DNA of 64,000 bases from Echinicola shivajiensis (GCF_018642165.1 NZ_JAHHZM010000007.1:186001-250000); one strand, 5' to 3'; positions 17,312 to 26,845 are shown, counted from the first letter of the stretch. The notes: generated by a model from the letters alone, not told the origin. Numbers and translations: made by a program.

Positions 17312-17543
17312 TGTTTATCAATGAATTATTTAACTAGAAGGGGTTCAGCCATCTAATCCGGTGCAAAATTGGGAAAAAAATGCTGGATTAGCCCTATAGG
17401 ACCAATAAAATTTGAAAGTTTAACCATTGATGATGATTTTAATGGACTTTTGAAAAAGGCTTTTTTATTAGAAAAACCTCGTTTTCATCTAATAATGTTT
17501 TAATTTTTGTAGTTGAATAGAAGAATTGTGTAAATAGCTGCCC
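17312..17543. other. Intergenic region between rpmE2 and the RemB/Wzi-like gene
   Basis: An imperfect inverted repeat (ctaatcc near 17354 with ggattag near 17387) is the only structure seen. No clear plus-strand TAnnTTTG box precedes 17544. Confidence 0.45.
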
Positions 17544-19220
17544 ATGAAAAGATTTTTACTATCCCTAATTGCAAGCATTTTCCTGTTTCCGCTTTGTTTT
17601 GCCCAAAGTGCCTATATTGATTTCAATAGGGACTATTATCATTTAATAGACCGTTTTGAAATATTGGGAGGGAATTTTAATTCTTCCTTCCACACCGGCT
17701 ACAAGCCGTATAGAAGAGATGACGTGGCCAATTTTTTGGGGACAATTGACGGGCAAGAAATGTCTAGGGTGGATGCATTTAATTTGAATTTCCTCAAAAA
17801 CGATAATTGGGAGTTTATGGAGGAGGAGACAGACTTTTCCAAAAAGCCTCTCTGGAATGCGATATATAAAAAGCCGTCTGATTTTTATTACCATAGAGAT
17901 AAGGTGGTAGGTGTGCATGTCAATCCAGTTTTATATTTTCGGGGAGGCATGGATTCAGAAGAGGATTTTATGAATTTTAAAAATACCAGAGGTATAGCTA
18001 TCAGGGGAAGTGTGGACAGAAAGGTGGGCTTTTATACTTATTTGAGTACCAATGAGGTGATTTTTCCTTCTTGGGTAGATGCCTATGCCAAGCATAATGG
18101 GGCAGTGCCAGGTGAAGGATTTTGGAAAACCTACGGAGATAATGGTTACAGTTATTTCTCTGCAAGAGGCTATGTGACTGTTCAGGTCAGTAAGCATATT
18201 TCAGCCCAGATGGGCCATGATAGAAATTTTATTGGTGAGGGGTACAGGTCCATGGTGCTTTCTGATTTTTCCAATCCCTATATGTTTTTCAAACTAAACA
18301 CAAGGGTATGGAAACTCCAGTTTACCAATACTTGGGCCCAGTTAAATGCCGATGTTTTTTTGGATGGAATAGGAAGGCCAACAGATGGCAGATATCCTAA
18401 GAAGTTCTTTAGTCTACATCGCTTGGGTCTAAATTTGGGTAAGCGATTTAATCTAGGTGTATTTGAATCTGTCATGGCCAATAAGGCTGATTGGACGTAC
18501 TTTAATCCGATAATATTTTACAGATGGGTAGAACATCAATTGGGGACACCGGATAAGGTGATGCTGGGGACGGATTTTAAATGGAATGTGGCTAATTCCA
18601 TGCAGTTTTATGGGCAATTTGCTTTGGATGAATTTGTCTTTGGGGAATTTTTTGGTCAGGACGGGAAAAACTCCAGTAGAAATAAGCATGGCTTACAAGT
18701 AGGGTATAAATATATCAATGTGTTCAATGTCTCCAATTTGGATTTGCAATTGGAGTATAACCAGGCAAGACCTTATACCTATCAGGAAAAGGAAGAATAT
18801 CAAGCCTATACCAATTATCGTACTCCCCTTACCCACCCAAGGGGAGCCAATTTTAGGGAGATGATTGGTATTATAAGGTATCAGCCATTACCAAAATTAT
18901 CCCTTAATTTTACAGGAGTTTATCATTATTATGGGGCAGATCCAGATGAGGAAACCAATATGGGAGGTGATTTGTTGAAAAACAGATTGGAAGGTACTGA
19001 CGGTTTGGGACTATATGGGCATACCATTGGTCAGGGGGTAGAAAACAAGATGTTTATTGCCAATTTAAGGGCTTCATATATGCTGCGACACAATTTGTTT
19101 TTGGATGCAGGACATAGTTATCGAAAGCGCACTGCCCAAGATCTTGATAGTCCTGAGATGACCAATTATTCCCAGCTTTCATTAAGGCTAAACATTGCCC
19201 GAGAGGATTTTAATTATTAG
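17544..19220 (+). CDS. RemB/Wzi-like outer-membrane protein
   Basis: The 558-residue protein has a signal peptide (MKRFLLSLIASIFLFPLCFAQ) and long stretches of amphipathic beta strand rich in Tyr, Phe and Trp. Examples are FYTYLSTNEVIFPSWVDAY, ISAQMGHDRNFIGEGYRSM, FFKLNTRVWKLQFTN and YYGADPDEETNMGGDLLKNR. The last strand is LSLRLNIAREDFNY. The layout and the motif GHDRNFIGEGYRSMVLSDFSNPY recall the capsule-assembly Wzi family and its Bacteroidota relative RemB, an outer-membrane protein linked to gliding motility in Flavobacterium. It probably inserts in the outer membrane and binds surface polysaccharide. I am fairly sure of the barrel and less sure of the role. It is 24 bases upstream of an MsbA-like exporter, suggesting an operon concerned with envelope glycans. 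Confidence 0.75.
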   Translation: MKRFLLSLIASIFLFPLCFAQSAYIDFNRDYYHLIDRFEILGGNFNSSFHTGYKPYRRDDVANFLGTIDGQEMSRVDAFNLNFLKNDNWEFMEEETDFSKKPLWNAIYKKPSDFYYHRDKVVGVHVNPVLYFRGGMDSEEDFMNFKNTRGIAIRGSVDRKVGFYTYLSTNEVIFPSWVDAYAKHNGAVPGEGFWKTYGDNGYSYFSARGYVTVQVSKHISAQMGHDRNFIGEGYRSMVLSDFSNPYMFFKLNTRVWKLQFTNTWAQLNADVFLDGIGRPTDGRYPKKFFSLHRLGLNLGKRFNLGVFESVMANKADWTYFNPIIFYRWVEHQLGTPDKVMLGTDFKWNVANSMQFYGQFALDEFVFGEFFGQDGKNSSRNKHGLQVGYKYINVFNVSNLDLQLEYNQARPYTYQEKEEYQAYTNYRTPLTHPRGANFREMIGIIRYQPLPKLSLNFTGVYHYYGADPDEETNMGGDLLKNRLEGTDGLGLYGHTIGQGVENKMFIANLRASYMLRHNLFLDAGHSYRKRTAQDLDSPEMTNYSQLSLRLNIAREDFNY

Positions 19221-19244
19221 ATAATGGGGTTTTTCCCTTAATAG

Positions 19245-21077
19245 ATGAAGACCTATTTAAGAATTCTGGCCTATGCCAGACCGTACAGACAATATTTTCC
19301 ATTTTATATAGTATATGCATTTCTGGCAATCATTTTTGGCTTGCTAAATTTCACCTTGCTCAAGCCATTATTTGATGTGATTTTTGAGCAGGTGGATCCC
19401 GTGGAGCTGGAGAAATATGCCATGTTGCCAGATTTCTCTTTTACCATAGATTATTTTATGCATCTGTTCAACCACTATTTTATTCAAGTGGCAGAAATGC
19501 ATGGTAAATTTGGGACCTTGGTTTATGTGTGCATAATTATCGTGGTTTCGGTATTCCTCTCCAATTTGTTTACTTATTTATCAGGAGTAGTCCTGGCCAA
19601 GGTGCGCGCAGACGTGATCAAAAAGATGCGGATGAATGTCTTTGACCAAGTGAGTAGGATGCATATCGGATATTTTTCCAATGAGCGAAAAGGAGACCTA
19701 ATGTCCAAAATGACCAATGATATCCAAGAAGTCGAAAATAGTGTGGTTCAGTCTTTAAGGGTTGTTTTTAGAGAGCCGGTTACGATTATTTTATATTTTG
19801 GAGCCTTGTTTTTTATGTCGGTAAAGCTGACAGTTTTTACCATCCTTATCATTCCGATCTCAGGGGCACTTATTGGTGGAATTACCAAGCGGCTCAAGAA
19901 GAAGGCAATTGAAAGTCAAGAGTCATTGGGAAGAATTGTAAATATATTGGATGAAACAATTGGTGGCATGCGTGTGGTGAAGGCTTTTGGCGCTAGGGCC
20001 TATGTTTACGATAAGTTTGATGAGGAGACGGGAAAGTATTCTTCCATTAATGTTTCAATGGCGCGCAGGAATGAGCTGGCATCTCCTATGTCCCAGTTTT
20101 TGGGGGTTTTTGTTGTGGCAGGTATCCTCCTATATGGAGGCAGCTTGGTTCTTAACAATACCTCTGACTTAAGCGCCAGTGAGTTTTTGGCTTATATTAT
20201 TTTGTTTACTCAAGTACTTAATCCTGCTAAGGAGATTTCCAGGGCGATGAGCACCATCCAAAGAGGACTGGCATCAGCAGAAAGAATCTTCAAGGTGATA
20301 GATACCCCTTCAGAAATTCAAGATCCAGCATCTCCCAAACCTCTTGGCCAATTTACAAAGACAGTTGAATTTGAACATGTTAATTTCGGCTACGAGCAAG
20401 AATTGGTGTTAAAGGATATTCATTTTACTTTGGAAAAGGGGAAAACTATTGCTTTGGTAGGGCCTTCTGGCGGAGGCAAATCTACAATTGCTGATTTGTT
20501 ACCTAGGTTTTATGATCCTCTTAACGGTAGGGTGAAGTTAGATGGTGTGGATATTAAGGATTACAAAATTGCAGACTTGAGAAGTTTAATAGGAATCGTA
20601 ACCCAAGAGTCCATATTGTTTAATGATACCGTATTTAATAATATAGCTTTTGGTCTGGAAGGTGTTCCAGAAGAGGAAGTGATAGAGGCTGCCAAGATTG
20701 CCAATGCGCATGAGTTTATTGCTAAATTGGAGAATGGATATCAGACCAATATTGGTGAACGCGGAAGTAAGTTGTCAGGAGGTCAAAGGCAGAGGCTGAG
20801 TATTGCGAGGGCTGTTTTGAAAAACCCACCAATACTGATACTGGACGAAGCTACTTCAGCATTGGACTCAGAGTCGGAACGATTGGTGCAGGAAGCCTTG
20901 ACCAATTTGATGAGTCATAGGACCACTTTGGTAATTGCTCATAGGTTGAGTACCATCCAGCATGCGGATGAGATTTTGGTGATCCAACAAGGTGAAATAG
21001 TAGAAAGAGGAACACATGAGGGGCTGTTAGAGAAGGAAGGATTGTACAAGAAGCTTTCCTCAATGCAGTCAGTTTAG
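19245..21077 (+). CDS. MsbA-like ABC exporter, homodimer type
   Basis: This 610-residue half-transporter has six N-terminal transmembrane helices (about 15-330) and a C-terminal ATPase. The ATPase has Walker A GPSGGGKST, signature LSGGQRQRLSIARA, Walker B ILILDEATSALD and switch His in VIAHRLS. All catalytic motifs are canonical, so it can work as a homodimer, unlike the products at 28258 and 51414. MsbA-type exporters flip lipid A precursors or other amphiphiles across the inner membrane, which fits the upstream outer-membrane glycan-type protein. The downstream gene at 21110 starts 32 bases later and is likely co-transcribed. Confidence 0.93.
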   Translation: MKTYLRILAYARPYRQYFPFYIVYAFLAIIFGLLNFTLLKPLFDVIFEQVDPVELEKYAMLPDFSFTIDYFMHLFNHYFIQVAEMHGKFGTLVYVCIIIVVSVFLSNLFTYLSGVVLAKVRADVIKKMRMNVFDQVSRMHIGYFSNERKGDLMSKMTNDIQEVENSVVQSLRVVFREPVTIILYFGALFFMSVKLTVFTILIIPISGALIGGITKRLKKKAIESQESLGRIVNILDETIGGMRVVKAFGARAYVYDKFDEETGKYSSINVSMARRNELASPMSQFLGVFVVAGILLYGGSLVLNNTSDLSASEFLAYIILFTQVLNPAKEISRAMSTIQRGLASAERIFKVIDTPSEIQDPASPKPLGQFTKTVEFEHVNFGYEQELVLKDIHFTLEKGKTIALVGPSGGGKSTIADLLPRFYDPLNGRVKLDGVDIKDYKIADLRSLIGIVTQESILFNDTVFNNIAFGLEGVPEEEVIEAAKIANAHEFIAKLENGYQTNIGERGSKLSGGQRQRLSIARAVLKNPPILILDEATSALDSESERLVQEALTNLMSHRTTLVIAHRLSTIQHADEILVIQQGEIVERGTHEGLLEKEGLYKKLSSMQSV

Positions 21078-21109
21078 TATATTAGGTAGGAAAACCCAAT
21101 TTTAAACAT

Positions 21110-21475
21110 ATGAAAAAAATAACAAGCATATTTCAGCTTTTGGTAGCGCTATTTTTCGGAGTTGCATTGGTCTTCTTTTTGGCGTTTGATAGTGTAAAGA
21201 ATGGTTTCAATATTGAGGAACTTACTGCTGGAAAGGTGGTGGCCTGGCTGTTGGTTGGATTTGTGATGTATTTATTGGCTTGGTTGTTTCAAGGGATGTA
21301 TGCCAACGGGCTCAACAAGAAGATCATGAAGATGGAAACCGAAAATAATAGTTTGAAGGCTAAGCTTTATGATATTGAGCAGGGCAGGAAATCAAGGCTA
21401 AGTGATGAGAATATTAATGTTTCAGAGGATGATAAGGATTCATCAGTGATCAAACCTCGGCAAAACATCAAATAG
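21110..21475 (+). CDS. Small two-helix membrane protein with coiled-coil tail
   Basis: The 121-residue product has two hydrophobic helices (LLVALFFGVALVFFLAF at about 9-25 and VVAWLLVGFVMYLLAWLF at about 43-60). They are followed by a predicted coiled coil (KIMKMETENNSLKAKLYDIE) and a polar, probably disordered C-terminus. I recognise no family, although the layout recalls LapA-type membrane proteins. It follows the MsbA-like exporter closely and ends before a terminator, so it is the last gene of that operon. Confidence 0.75.
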   Translation: MKKITSIFQLLVALFFGVALVFFLAFDSVKNGFNIEELTAGKVVAWLLVGFVMYLLAWLFQGMYANGLNKKIMKMETENNSLKAKLYDIEQGRKSRLSDENINVSEDDKDSSVIKPRQNIK

Positions 21476-21511
21476 TAGAAAGTAAAACACTAGTATAATA
21501 ATTAGTATATT

Positions 21512-21542
21512 AGGAAATCTCGACTGGAGATTTCCTTTTTTG
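21512..21542 (+). terminator. Intrinsic terminator
   Basis: Perfect 10-bp stem (aggaaatctc, loop gactg, complement) followed by T7. It separates the exporter operon from comM. Confidence 0.9.
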
Positions 21543-21561
21543 TTATAAGAATACATTATAA

Positions 21562-23100
21562 ATGGTAGCTAAAACTTTTGGAAGCACGGTGTCCGGAGTC
21601 GATGCCAAGCTGATTACGATTGAAGTAAATGTAGGTCAGGGAACAAGTTTTTATATGGTCGGACTGCCTGACAGTGCAGTCAAGGAAAGCCAGCAAAGGG
21701 TGGAGTCAGCCCTGAAATATTTTGGCTATAGGATGCCCAGGCAAAAGGTAGTTGTCAATTTGGCACCAGCAGATATCCGAAAGGAAGGGTCTGCTTATGA
21801 TCTTCCCATTGCTATGGGGATATTAAAGGCGTCTGAGCAGGTTGGTTTTCCGGAGTTGGAGCAATATGTCATCATGGGCGAATTATCCCTAGATGGTCAA
21901 TTGAGGCCAATCAAGGGCGTCTTGCCCATCGCGATAGAGGCTAGAAGATCGGGCTTTAAAGGAGTGATACTTCCAAAAATGAATGCCTCGGAAGCGTCCA
22001 TAGTCAATAACCTGGATGTAATAGGAGTGGAAACTTTGGAGCAAGCCATTGGTTTTTTGGAAGGGGAATTGGATATAGAACCCTTGGTAACTGATACGCG
22101 GGATATTTTTTACCATAGTCTGGAAGATTATGAATTTGATTTCGCAGATGTTCAGGGGCAGGAGAATATTAAAAGAGCCATGGAAATAGCAGCGGCAGGT
22201 GGTCATAATGTGGTGATGATAGGTCCTCCAGGTGCGGGCAAAACCATGTTAGCCAAAAGACTGCCTTCTATTTTGCCCCCTTTGACCTTGCAGGAAGCTT
22301 TGGAAACTACCAAGATTCATTCTGTTGCTGGAAAACTGGGGAATGAAGCTACTCTTATTGCACAAAGACCTTTTCGTTCTCCTCATCATACCATTAGTGA
22401 TGTGGCATTGGTAGGTGGAGGAGGGAATCCCCAGCCTGGAGAGATTTCCCTGTCACATAATGGAGTATTGTTTTTAGATGAATTGCCTGAGTTCAAAAGG
22501 ACTGTGTTAGAGGTAATGCGCCAACCGCTTGAGGAACGCAGGGTAACCATCAGTAGGGCAAGAGTGTCGGTAGATTATCCTGCTAATTTTATGTTGATTG
22601 CCAGCATGAATCCATGTCCCTGCGGATACTACAATCATCCAGATAAGGAGTGTGTGTGTGCACCTGGGGTAGTTCAGCGATATTTGAATAAGGTAAGTGG
22701 TCCATTATTGGATAGGATTGATCTGCATGTGGAAGTGACGCCTGTCAAATTCGAAGAGATGACCTCAATGAGAAAGGCAGAGGATAGTTCTTCTATCAGG
22801 AAAAGGGTAATTGCAGGCAGGGAAATGCAAGTAAAACGGTTTGAAGAACATAAGGATATTTACTGTAATGCCATGATGCCATCACATTTGGTTAAAGAAG
22901 TATGTCAAATTAATGAAGGGGGGAAAAAGCTGTTGAAAACTGCTATGGAAAGGTTGGGATTGTCGGCACGCGCTTATGATAGAATTCTAAAAGTAGCGAG
23001 AACCATAGCAGATTTGTCAGGAAGTGAACAGATAAGAGTTGAGCATTTGGCCGAGGCTATTCAGTACAGAAGTTTGGATCGTGAAGGATGGGCGGGTTAA
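21562..23100 (+). CDS. comM: YifB/ComM family Mg-chelatase-like AAA+ ATPase
   Basis: This 512-residue protein starts MVAKTFGSTVSGVDAKLITIEV and has the N-terminal Lon-like domain (about 20-140) typical of the family. The AAA+ module has Walker A GPPGAGKTMLAK and Walker B LFLDELPEF. A cysteine cluster (NPCPCGYYNHPDKECVCAP) follows, and the C-terminal lid includes RLGLSARAYDRILKVARTIADL. The family member ComM is a hexameric helicase promoting branch migration during natural transformation in Vibrio and Haemophilus. The gene is widespread outside competent species, so the role here is inferred. Monocistronic. Confidence 0.92.
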   Translation: MVAKTFGSTVSGVDAKLITIEVNVGQGTSFYMVGLPDSAVKESQQRVESALKYFGYRMPRQKVVVNLAPADIRKEGSAYDLPIAMGILKASEQVGFPELEQYVIMGELSLDGQLRPIKGVLPIAIEARRSGFKGVILPKMNASEASIVNNLDVIGVETLEQAIGFLEGELDIEPLVTDTRDIFYHSLEDYEFDFADVQGQENIKRAMEIAAAGGHNVVMIGPPGAGKTMLAKRLPSILPPLTLQEALETTKIHSVAGKLGNEATLIAQRPFRSPHHTISDVALVGGGGNPQPGEISLSHNGVLFLDELPEFKRTVLEVMRQPLEERRVTISRARVSVDYPANFMLIASMNPCPCGYYNHPDKECVCAPGVVQRYLNKVSGPLLDRIDLHVEVTPVKFEEMTSMRKAEDSSSIRKRVIAGREMQVKRFEEHKDIYCNAMMPSHLVKEVCQINEGGKKLLKTAMERLGLSARAYDRILKVARTIADLSGSEQIRVEHLAEAIQYRSLDREGWAG

Positions 23101-23244
23101 AACAAAATTTTTAGTAAGTTTTGAGCTAAATTTGAATAATTATGTAATTAGAAAAGTGATATATTATTTCCGGTATTTGTATTTTGAAAAAGCAGTATTG
23201 AAATATTCTTATAAAATTATTGTACTTTAATTATTATTAAGTTT

Positions 23245-23275
23245 TGCAAATAAGTATGAAATGCTTTTATTTGCA
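23245..23275. repeat. Inverted repeat downstream of comM
   Basis: tgcaaataa (23245-23253) and ttatttgca (23267-23275) form a 9-bp stem with a 13-base loop. AT-rich and of unclear meaning. Confidence 0.35.
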
Positions 23276-23352
23276 GACAAAGTTGTTGTCACCCTTATTA
23301 ATACAATCCAACTAATTCAACACACTTTTTCTTTAAAAAGTCAGTTAAAGAA

Positions 23353-23383
23353 AAAAGCCATCCGCCTAGGCGGATGGCTTTTG
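23353..23383. terminator. Bidirectional terminator with CCTAGG core palindrome
   Basis: aaagccatccgcc-ta-ggcggatggcttt is a near-perfect palindrome with A and T runs on both sides. It lies between convergent comM and the transsulfuration gene and shares its ccgcctaggcgg centre with the terminator at 2083. Confidence 0.85.
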
Positions 23384-23396
23384 TTTTTTTAAGTAG

Positions 23397-24506
23397 TCAA
23401 TTGATTTTTTTAAAAGCCTGTTCCATGTCTTCCAAAAGATCATCTAAATGTTCTAAGCCGACAGATACCCGAATAAGGTTTTGTGGGGTTTTGGTGTCAG
23501 GCCCTTCTACTGCAGCCCTTCTTTCTATTAGACTTTCCACACCACCCAAGCTGGTAGCGTTACTAAAGAATTTAAGATTTGATATAAAATTATCGGCATT
23601 GTCTGGCCCGCCTTTTATTAAGAAAGAAAGGATACCTCCAAATCCTGTCATTTGTTTTGCTGCTGTTTGATGTCCGGGATGATGGGTTAATCCAGGGTAA
23701 AAGACTTTTTCTACCTGTGGGTGCTGATCCAGGAAAGTGGCAATAACTCCGGCATGTTCTGCATGGCCCTTCATTCGGTAGGCCAATGTTTTTATACTTC
23801 TAGTTAAGTAATAACAGTCAAAAGGAGAAGGTACTGCTCCCCCTGTTTTTTGAACATTAAGTATTTGGTTCCAAAAACTATTTTCTTCCTTAGTAATCAA
23901 AACTCCTCCAAGAATATCACTATGTCCTCCAAAATATTTGGTAGCGCTGTGCATTACCATATCTGCACCAAGTTTTAATGGATTTTGGAATACAGGTGTG
24001 GCGAAGGTGTTGTCACAAATAGAGATGATATCATTTTCCTTTGCAAGGGTACATAGGGTCTTGATATCACTGATTTTTAATAAGGGATTTGAAGGGCTCT
24101 CAATCCAAAGTAATTTGGTATTGGGTTGCAGACATTTTTTGAGTTTTTGTGTGTTACTTAGATCGATGAAGGTTACCTCTAACTTGTCATGGAATATTTC
24201 TACCAACTGTTTTTTGAGACCATGGTACATGTCCGTAGGGGCGATGACATGGCTTCCATGAGGTAAAGCCTGAAAAACCGCCATACCAGCAGCATTGCCT
24301 GAGGAAAAAGCTGCTGCAGATTTTCCCATTTCAAGTTTGGCCAGTAAGCTTTCTAGGGCCATTCTATTGGGATTGTTGGATCGGGAATATATTAGAGAAT
24401 CTTTTTGGTGCTCAAATGTGGTGGACAATGTGATTGGTTGGACTACCGGTTTGTGACTGTCCGTAATCAAATTTCCTCCATGGATAGCTATGGTCTCGAA
24501 CTTCAT
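23397..24506 (-). CDS. Cys/Met metabolism PLP-dependent enzyme (transsulfuration family)
   Basis: This 369-residue type I fold PLP enzyme has PLP Lys190 in MHSATKYFGGHSDILGG. Family signatures are YSRSNNPNRMALE, FSSGNAAGMAV, WIESPSNPLLKISDI and ICDNTFATPVFQNPL. Members include cystathionine gamma-synthase, cystathionine gamma-lyase, O-acetylhomoserine sulfhydrylase and methionine gamma-lyase. Sequence alone does not separate these; the length is slightly shorter than the usual 380-400. LIRVSVGLEHLDDLLEDMEQAF at the end is typical. It stands alone between a bidirectional terminator and the divergent sigma factor gene. Confidence 0.9.
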   Translation of the reverse strand: MKFETIAIHGGNLITDSHKPVVQPITLSTTFEHQKDSLIYSRSNNPNRMALESLLAKLEMGKSAAAFSSGNAAGMAVFQALPHGSHVIAPTDMYHGLKKQLVEIFHDKLEVTFIDLSNTQKLKKCLQPNTKLLWIESPSNPLLKISDIKTLCTLAKENDIISICDNTFATPVFQNPLKLGADMVMHSATKYFGGHSDILGGVLITKEENSFWNQILNVQKTGGAVPSPFDCYYLTRSIKTLAYRMKGHAEHAGVIATFLDQHPQVEKVFYPGLTHHPGHQTAAKQMTGFGGILSFLIKGGPDNADNFISNLKFFSNATSLGGVESLIERRAAVEGPDTKTPQNLIRVSVGLEHLDDLLEDMEQAFKKIN

Positions 24507-24786
24507 GATTGTCTATTTTTAATAAAATTAAAGAATTTGGGCCAGACTGGGATAAAATTCTGCTGTTAGCAGCTAACTATTCAGGAAATTTGTTTGAGAT
24601 TATCTCAATTAACCGTAATGAGAGATATTCTTTGATATACCTTGAAGTGTTGATCTTGAGCACATAAGGACAGGTAGGAGAAAGTGTCAATGCATTAGAA
24701 ATTTTATAAATTGGATAGAAGAAAAAATCCACGTCTTTCCAACCATTTGGCTCCTAATCGCCTCTTTATAGTGGAAACCGATCAAA

Positions 24787-25317
24787 ATGAAGTCAATTTT
24801 TGAAAAAGATCTTATTGCAGCCTGTGTCAGGCAGGATCGAAAAGCTCAGTTTGAGCTCTTCGAGAGATATAAGGTAGCCTTGTATTCCACGGTTTATAGA
24901 ATTTTGGATGATGAGGCTGAGGCACATGATGCCCTACAAGAATCCTTTATAGAGATTTTTAAAGGCATAAAACATTTTAGGGCAGAAAGCACTTTGGGAG
25001 CATGGATGAAAAAGATAGCAGTGAGAAAAGCGATACATATGGTGAAAAAGAGGATGTATTTCACTTCACTGGATCAAGTGGAATCATTTTCTGATCAAGG
25101 GGGAATAAATGGATGGATAGATGGAGAAATGTTGGACCATGCCATTAGAAAATTGCCCTTAGGATGTCGAAGTGTGTTTCTCTTGGTAGAGGTGGAAGGC
25201 TATAAGCATGCAGAATGCGCTCAACTGCTGTCTATTTCGGAAAGTACTTCTAAATCTCAGCTGTTTTATGCTAAGAAGTTATTGAGAGAGAGTTTGAACC
25301 AAGTCTTAAAGGCATGA
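24787..25317 (+). CDS. ECF-type RNA polymerase sigma factor
   Basis: The 176-residue product has sigma region 2 at about 20-90 (FELFERYKVALYSTVYRILDDEAEAHDALQ with ESFIEIFKGIKHFR) and region 4 at about 115-172 (LPLGCRSVFLLVEVEGYKHAECAQLL with SISESTSKSQLFYAKKLLRE). It directs RNA polymerase to a small regulon, probably envelope-related. The stop codon overlaps the start of the next gene (ATGA), which encodes a one-helix membrane protein, the usual arrangement for a sigma/anti-sigma pair. Confidence 0.92.
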   Translation: MKSIFEKDLIAACVRQDRKAQFELFERYKVALYSTVYRILDDEAEAHDALQESFIEIFKGIKHFRAESTLGAWMKKIAVRKAIHMVKKRMYFTSLDQVESFSDQGGINGWIDGEMLDHAIRKLPLGCRSVFLLVEVEGYKHAECAQLLSISESTSKSQLFYAKKLLRESLNQVLKA

Positions 25318-26015
25318 AGGAAAATTTTGATTTACCGGAATATCAGCCCAATAAGAATTTTTGGGATAAACTGGAAAGCGAAAGGAGCTTGGAAAAGCAA
25401 TTGTCCAGAGAATTGAGACATTTACCTTTAACTGCTCCCAAACAGGAGGCTTGGCAAGGTATCGAGGAAGTACTGGATAATCATAGGTCCGTGCTTTATT
25501 ATTGGAAAGGGGCTGCTGCGATTTTCATTGCTATGGTTATAGCTTACCTACTTTTCATGGCAGTTGAAACGGATTCTTCTTTCCATGAGCAGGAATATCT
25601 TTTGACGAATACTTATTCTAAAATTGAAATACCTTGGGAGGTGCCTGAAATAAGTGAACAGGAAATTGCCGAAGCAAGGCCTGTTCAGAAAAAAGTGGTT
25701 CAGGAAATACCCAATGAAAGTTTTATTCCAAAGGATAATATTGCCTTGGATGAAATAGAAGTCCCTGAGTTATCCATGCCAGTATTTATTATGGGGGAGT
25801 CAGTAAATGCGCCTAAAGAGTTAGCGCATGCCCCAGTAGAAAAAAGGGATGAGAAAAGTTTTCATGAGGTAACTGTTTCGTGGGGTATTAATGATAAGAT
25901 CAAAATCAATACAGCTTACTCGGCTAAAAACAAACTGATGGATACGGAAAGTGAGCTGAGTAAGGCAAAGAGAAGTCCTGGGAAATTTGTTTTGAGATTT
26001 TCTAATGGGCAGTGA
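25314..26015 (+). CDS. Putative membrane anti-sigma factor
   Basis: This 233-residue protein has a cytoplasmic N-terminal part (about 1-58, charged: LESERSLEKQLSRELRHLP), one transmembrane helix (about 64-84, AAAIFIAMVIAYLLFMAV) and a periplasmic tail of about 145 residues without recognisable domains. Its position directly after the sigma gene, with a four-base overlap, and its topology fit an anti-sigma factor. The zinc anti-sigma motif (HxxxCxxC) is missing, so the assignment is contextual. The next gene encodes an outer-membrane-like protein. Confidence 0.75.
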   Translation: MKENFDLPEYQPNKNFWDKLESERSLEKQLSRELRHLPLTAPKQEAWQGIEEVLDNHRSVLYYWKGAAAIFIAMVIAYLLFMAVETDSSFHEQEYLLTNTYSKIEIPWEVPEISEQEIAEARPVQKKVVQEIPNESFIPKDNIALDEIEVPELSMPVFIMGESVNAPKELAHAPVEKRDEKSFHEVTVSWGINDKIKINTAYSAKNKLMDTESELSKAKRSPGKFVLRFSNGQ

Positions 26016-26073
26016 AATTGACTTTTTTGGTTTCCAACTAAATGAATTAATCATCAAAAAAACATTAGATAAA

Positions 26074-26832
26074 ATGAAAAAGGCAGGTTTATTGGCCATG
26101 CTAATGGGGATTTTTATGTCTTCAGTTTTGGCCCAAGAGATAGAGAATACACTTTCCAATAGCCAACAGAAATGGTTGGATAAAGATTGGCCGATTACTG
26201 ATACTTTGCAGTTCAGCTTGCCCAACGAAGGAAAGGTTTTGTTCTACTACAACGAAAGTGAATTCTCCACAGAGGAGTTGAAAACAGAGTTGGAACCCTT
26301 GATGAAAAGGGCTACTAGATTCCCCGAGTTCGAAACCAAAGCATTTAGGTTGGCCAATAATTTCGCCCCAACGAGTTTGGATAATGTGAAGAATAAAATT
26401 GACCGGAACTATGTCCGACATTTAGAGAGTATCGAATTGGGGATTCCAGTGGGGATAGATTTTACTGCGGGATATTTTACCCCTGAGGTAGGCTTTAGGG
26501 CACATCTGAATTTGCCAGGTTACAGTTTGGGCGCTTCCATTACCAATACTGTTTATTTTCCTGATAGGGAGGCTGGAGACTTAGAAGTGAACAGTAATTG
26601 GTTTTTGAATGCTGAGTTTTCTTGGAATAAAGGGCGGGCCATTGTAAATAATGACCAGACTGTTCAGTTGGGGATATTATTGAATCAGGGAAGTTATAAA
26701 CTGTTTCAAGGAACAACCTTGAGGGCTGTTTACAGACATAGATTGAGCAAACACCTTTATATCCAGGCGGGAGTAGTGGCCACAGATGATTTGAAAACCG
26801 TTTACCCAACTATTGGAGTGCGGTTTTGGTAA
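26074..26832 (+). CDS. Outer-membrane protein of the ECF sigma cassette
   Basis: The start is placed at MKKAGLLAMLMGIFMSSVLAQ (26074), a clear signal peptide; a longer frame extends upstream into the preceding gene without support. The mature 230 residues contain an N-terminal periplasmic part (TDTLQFSLPNEGKVLFYYNE) and, from about 115, barrel-like strands (IPVGIDFTAGYFTPEVGF, WFLNAEFSWNKGRAI, LFQGTTLRAVYRH). The chain ends TIGVRFW with the terminal aromatic of outer-membrane barrels. No family recognised. Being co-transcribed with the sigma/anti-sigma pair, it may be a sensor input or a regulon member. Confidence 0.75.
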   Translation: MKKAGLLAMLMGIFMSSVLAQEIENTLSNSQQKWLDKDWPITDTLQFSLPNEGKVLFYYNESEFSTEELKTELEPLMKRATRFPEFETKAFRLANNFAPTSLDNVKNKIDRNYVRHLESIELGIPVGIDFTAGYFTPEVGFRAHLNLPGYSLGASITNTVYFPDREAGDLEVNSNWFLNAEFSWNKGRAIVNNDQTVQLGILLNQGSYKLFQGTTLRAVYRHRLSKHLYIQAGVVATDDLKTVYPTIGVRFW

Positions 26833-26845
26833 ATAGCGAATTCAT

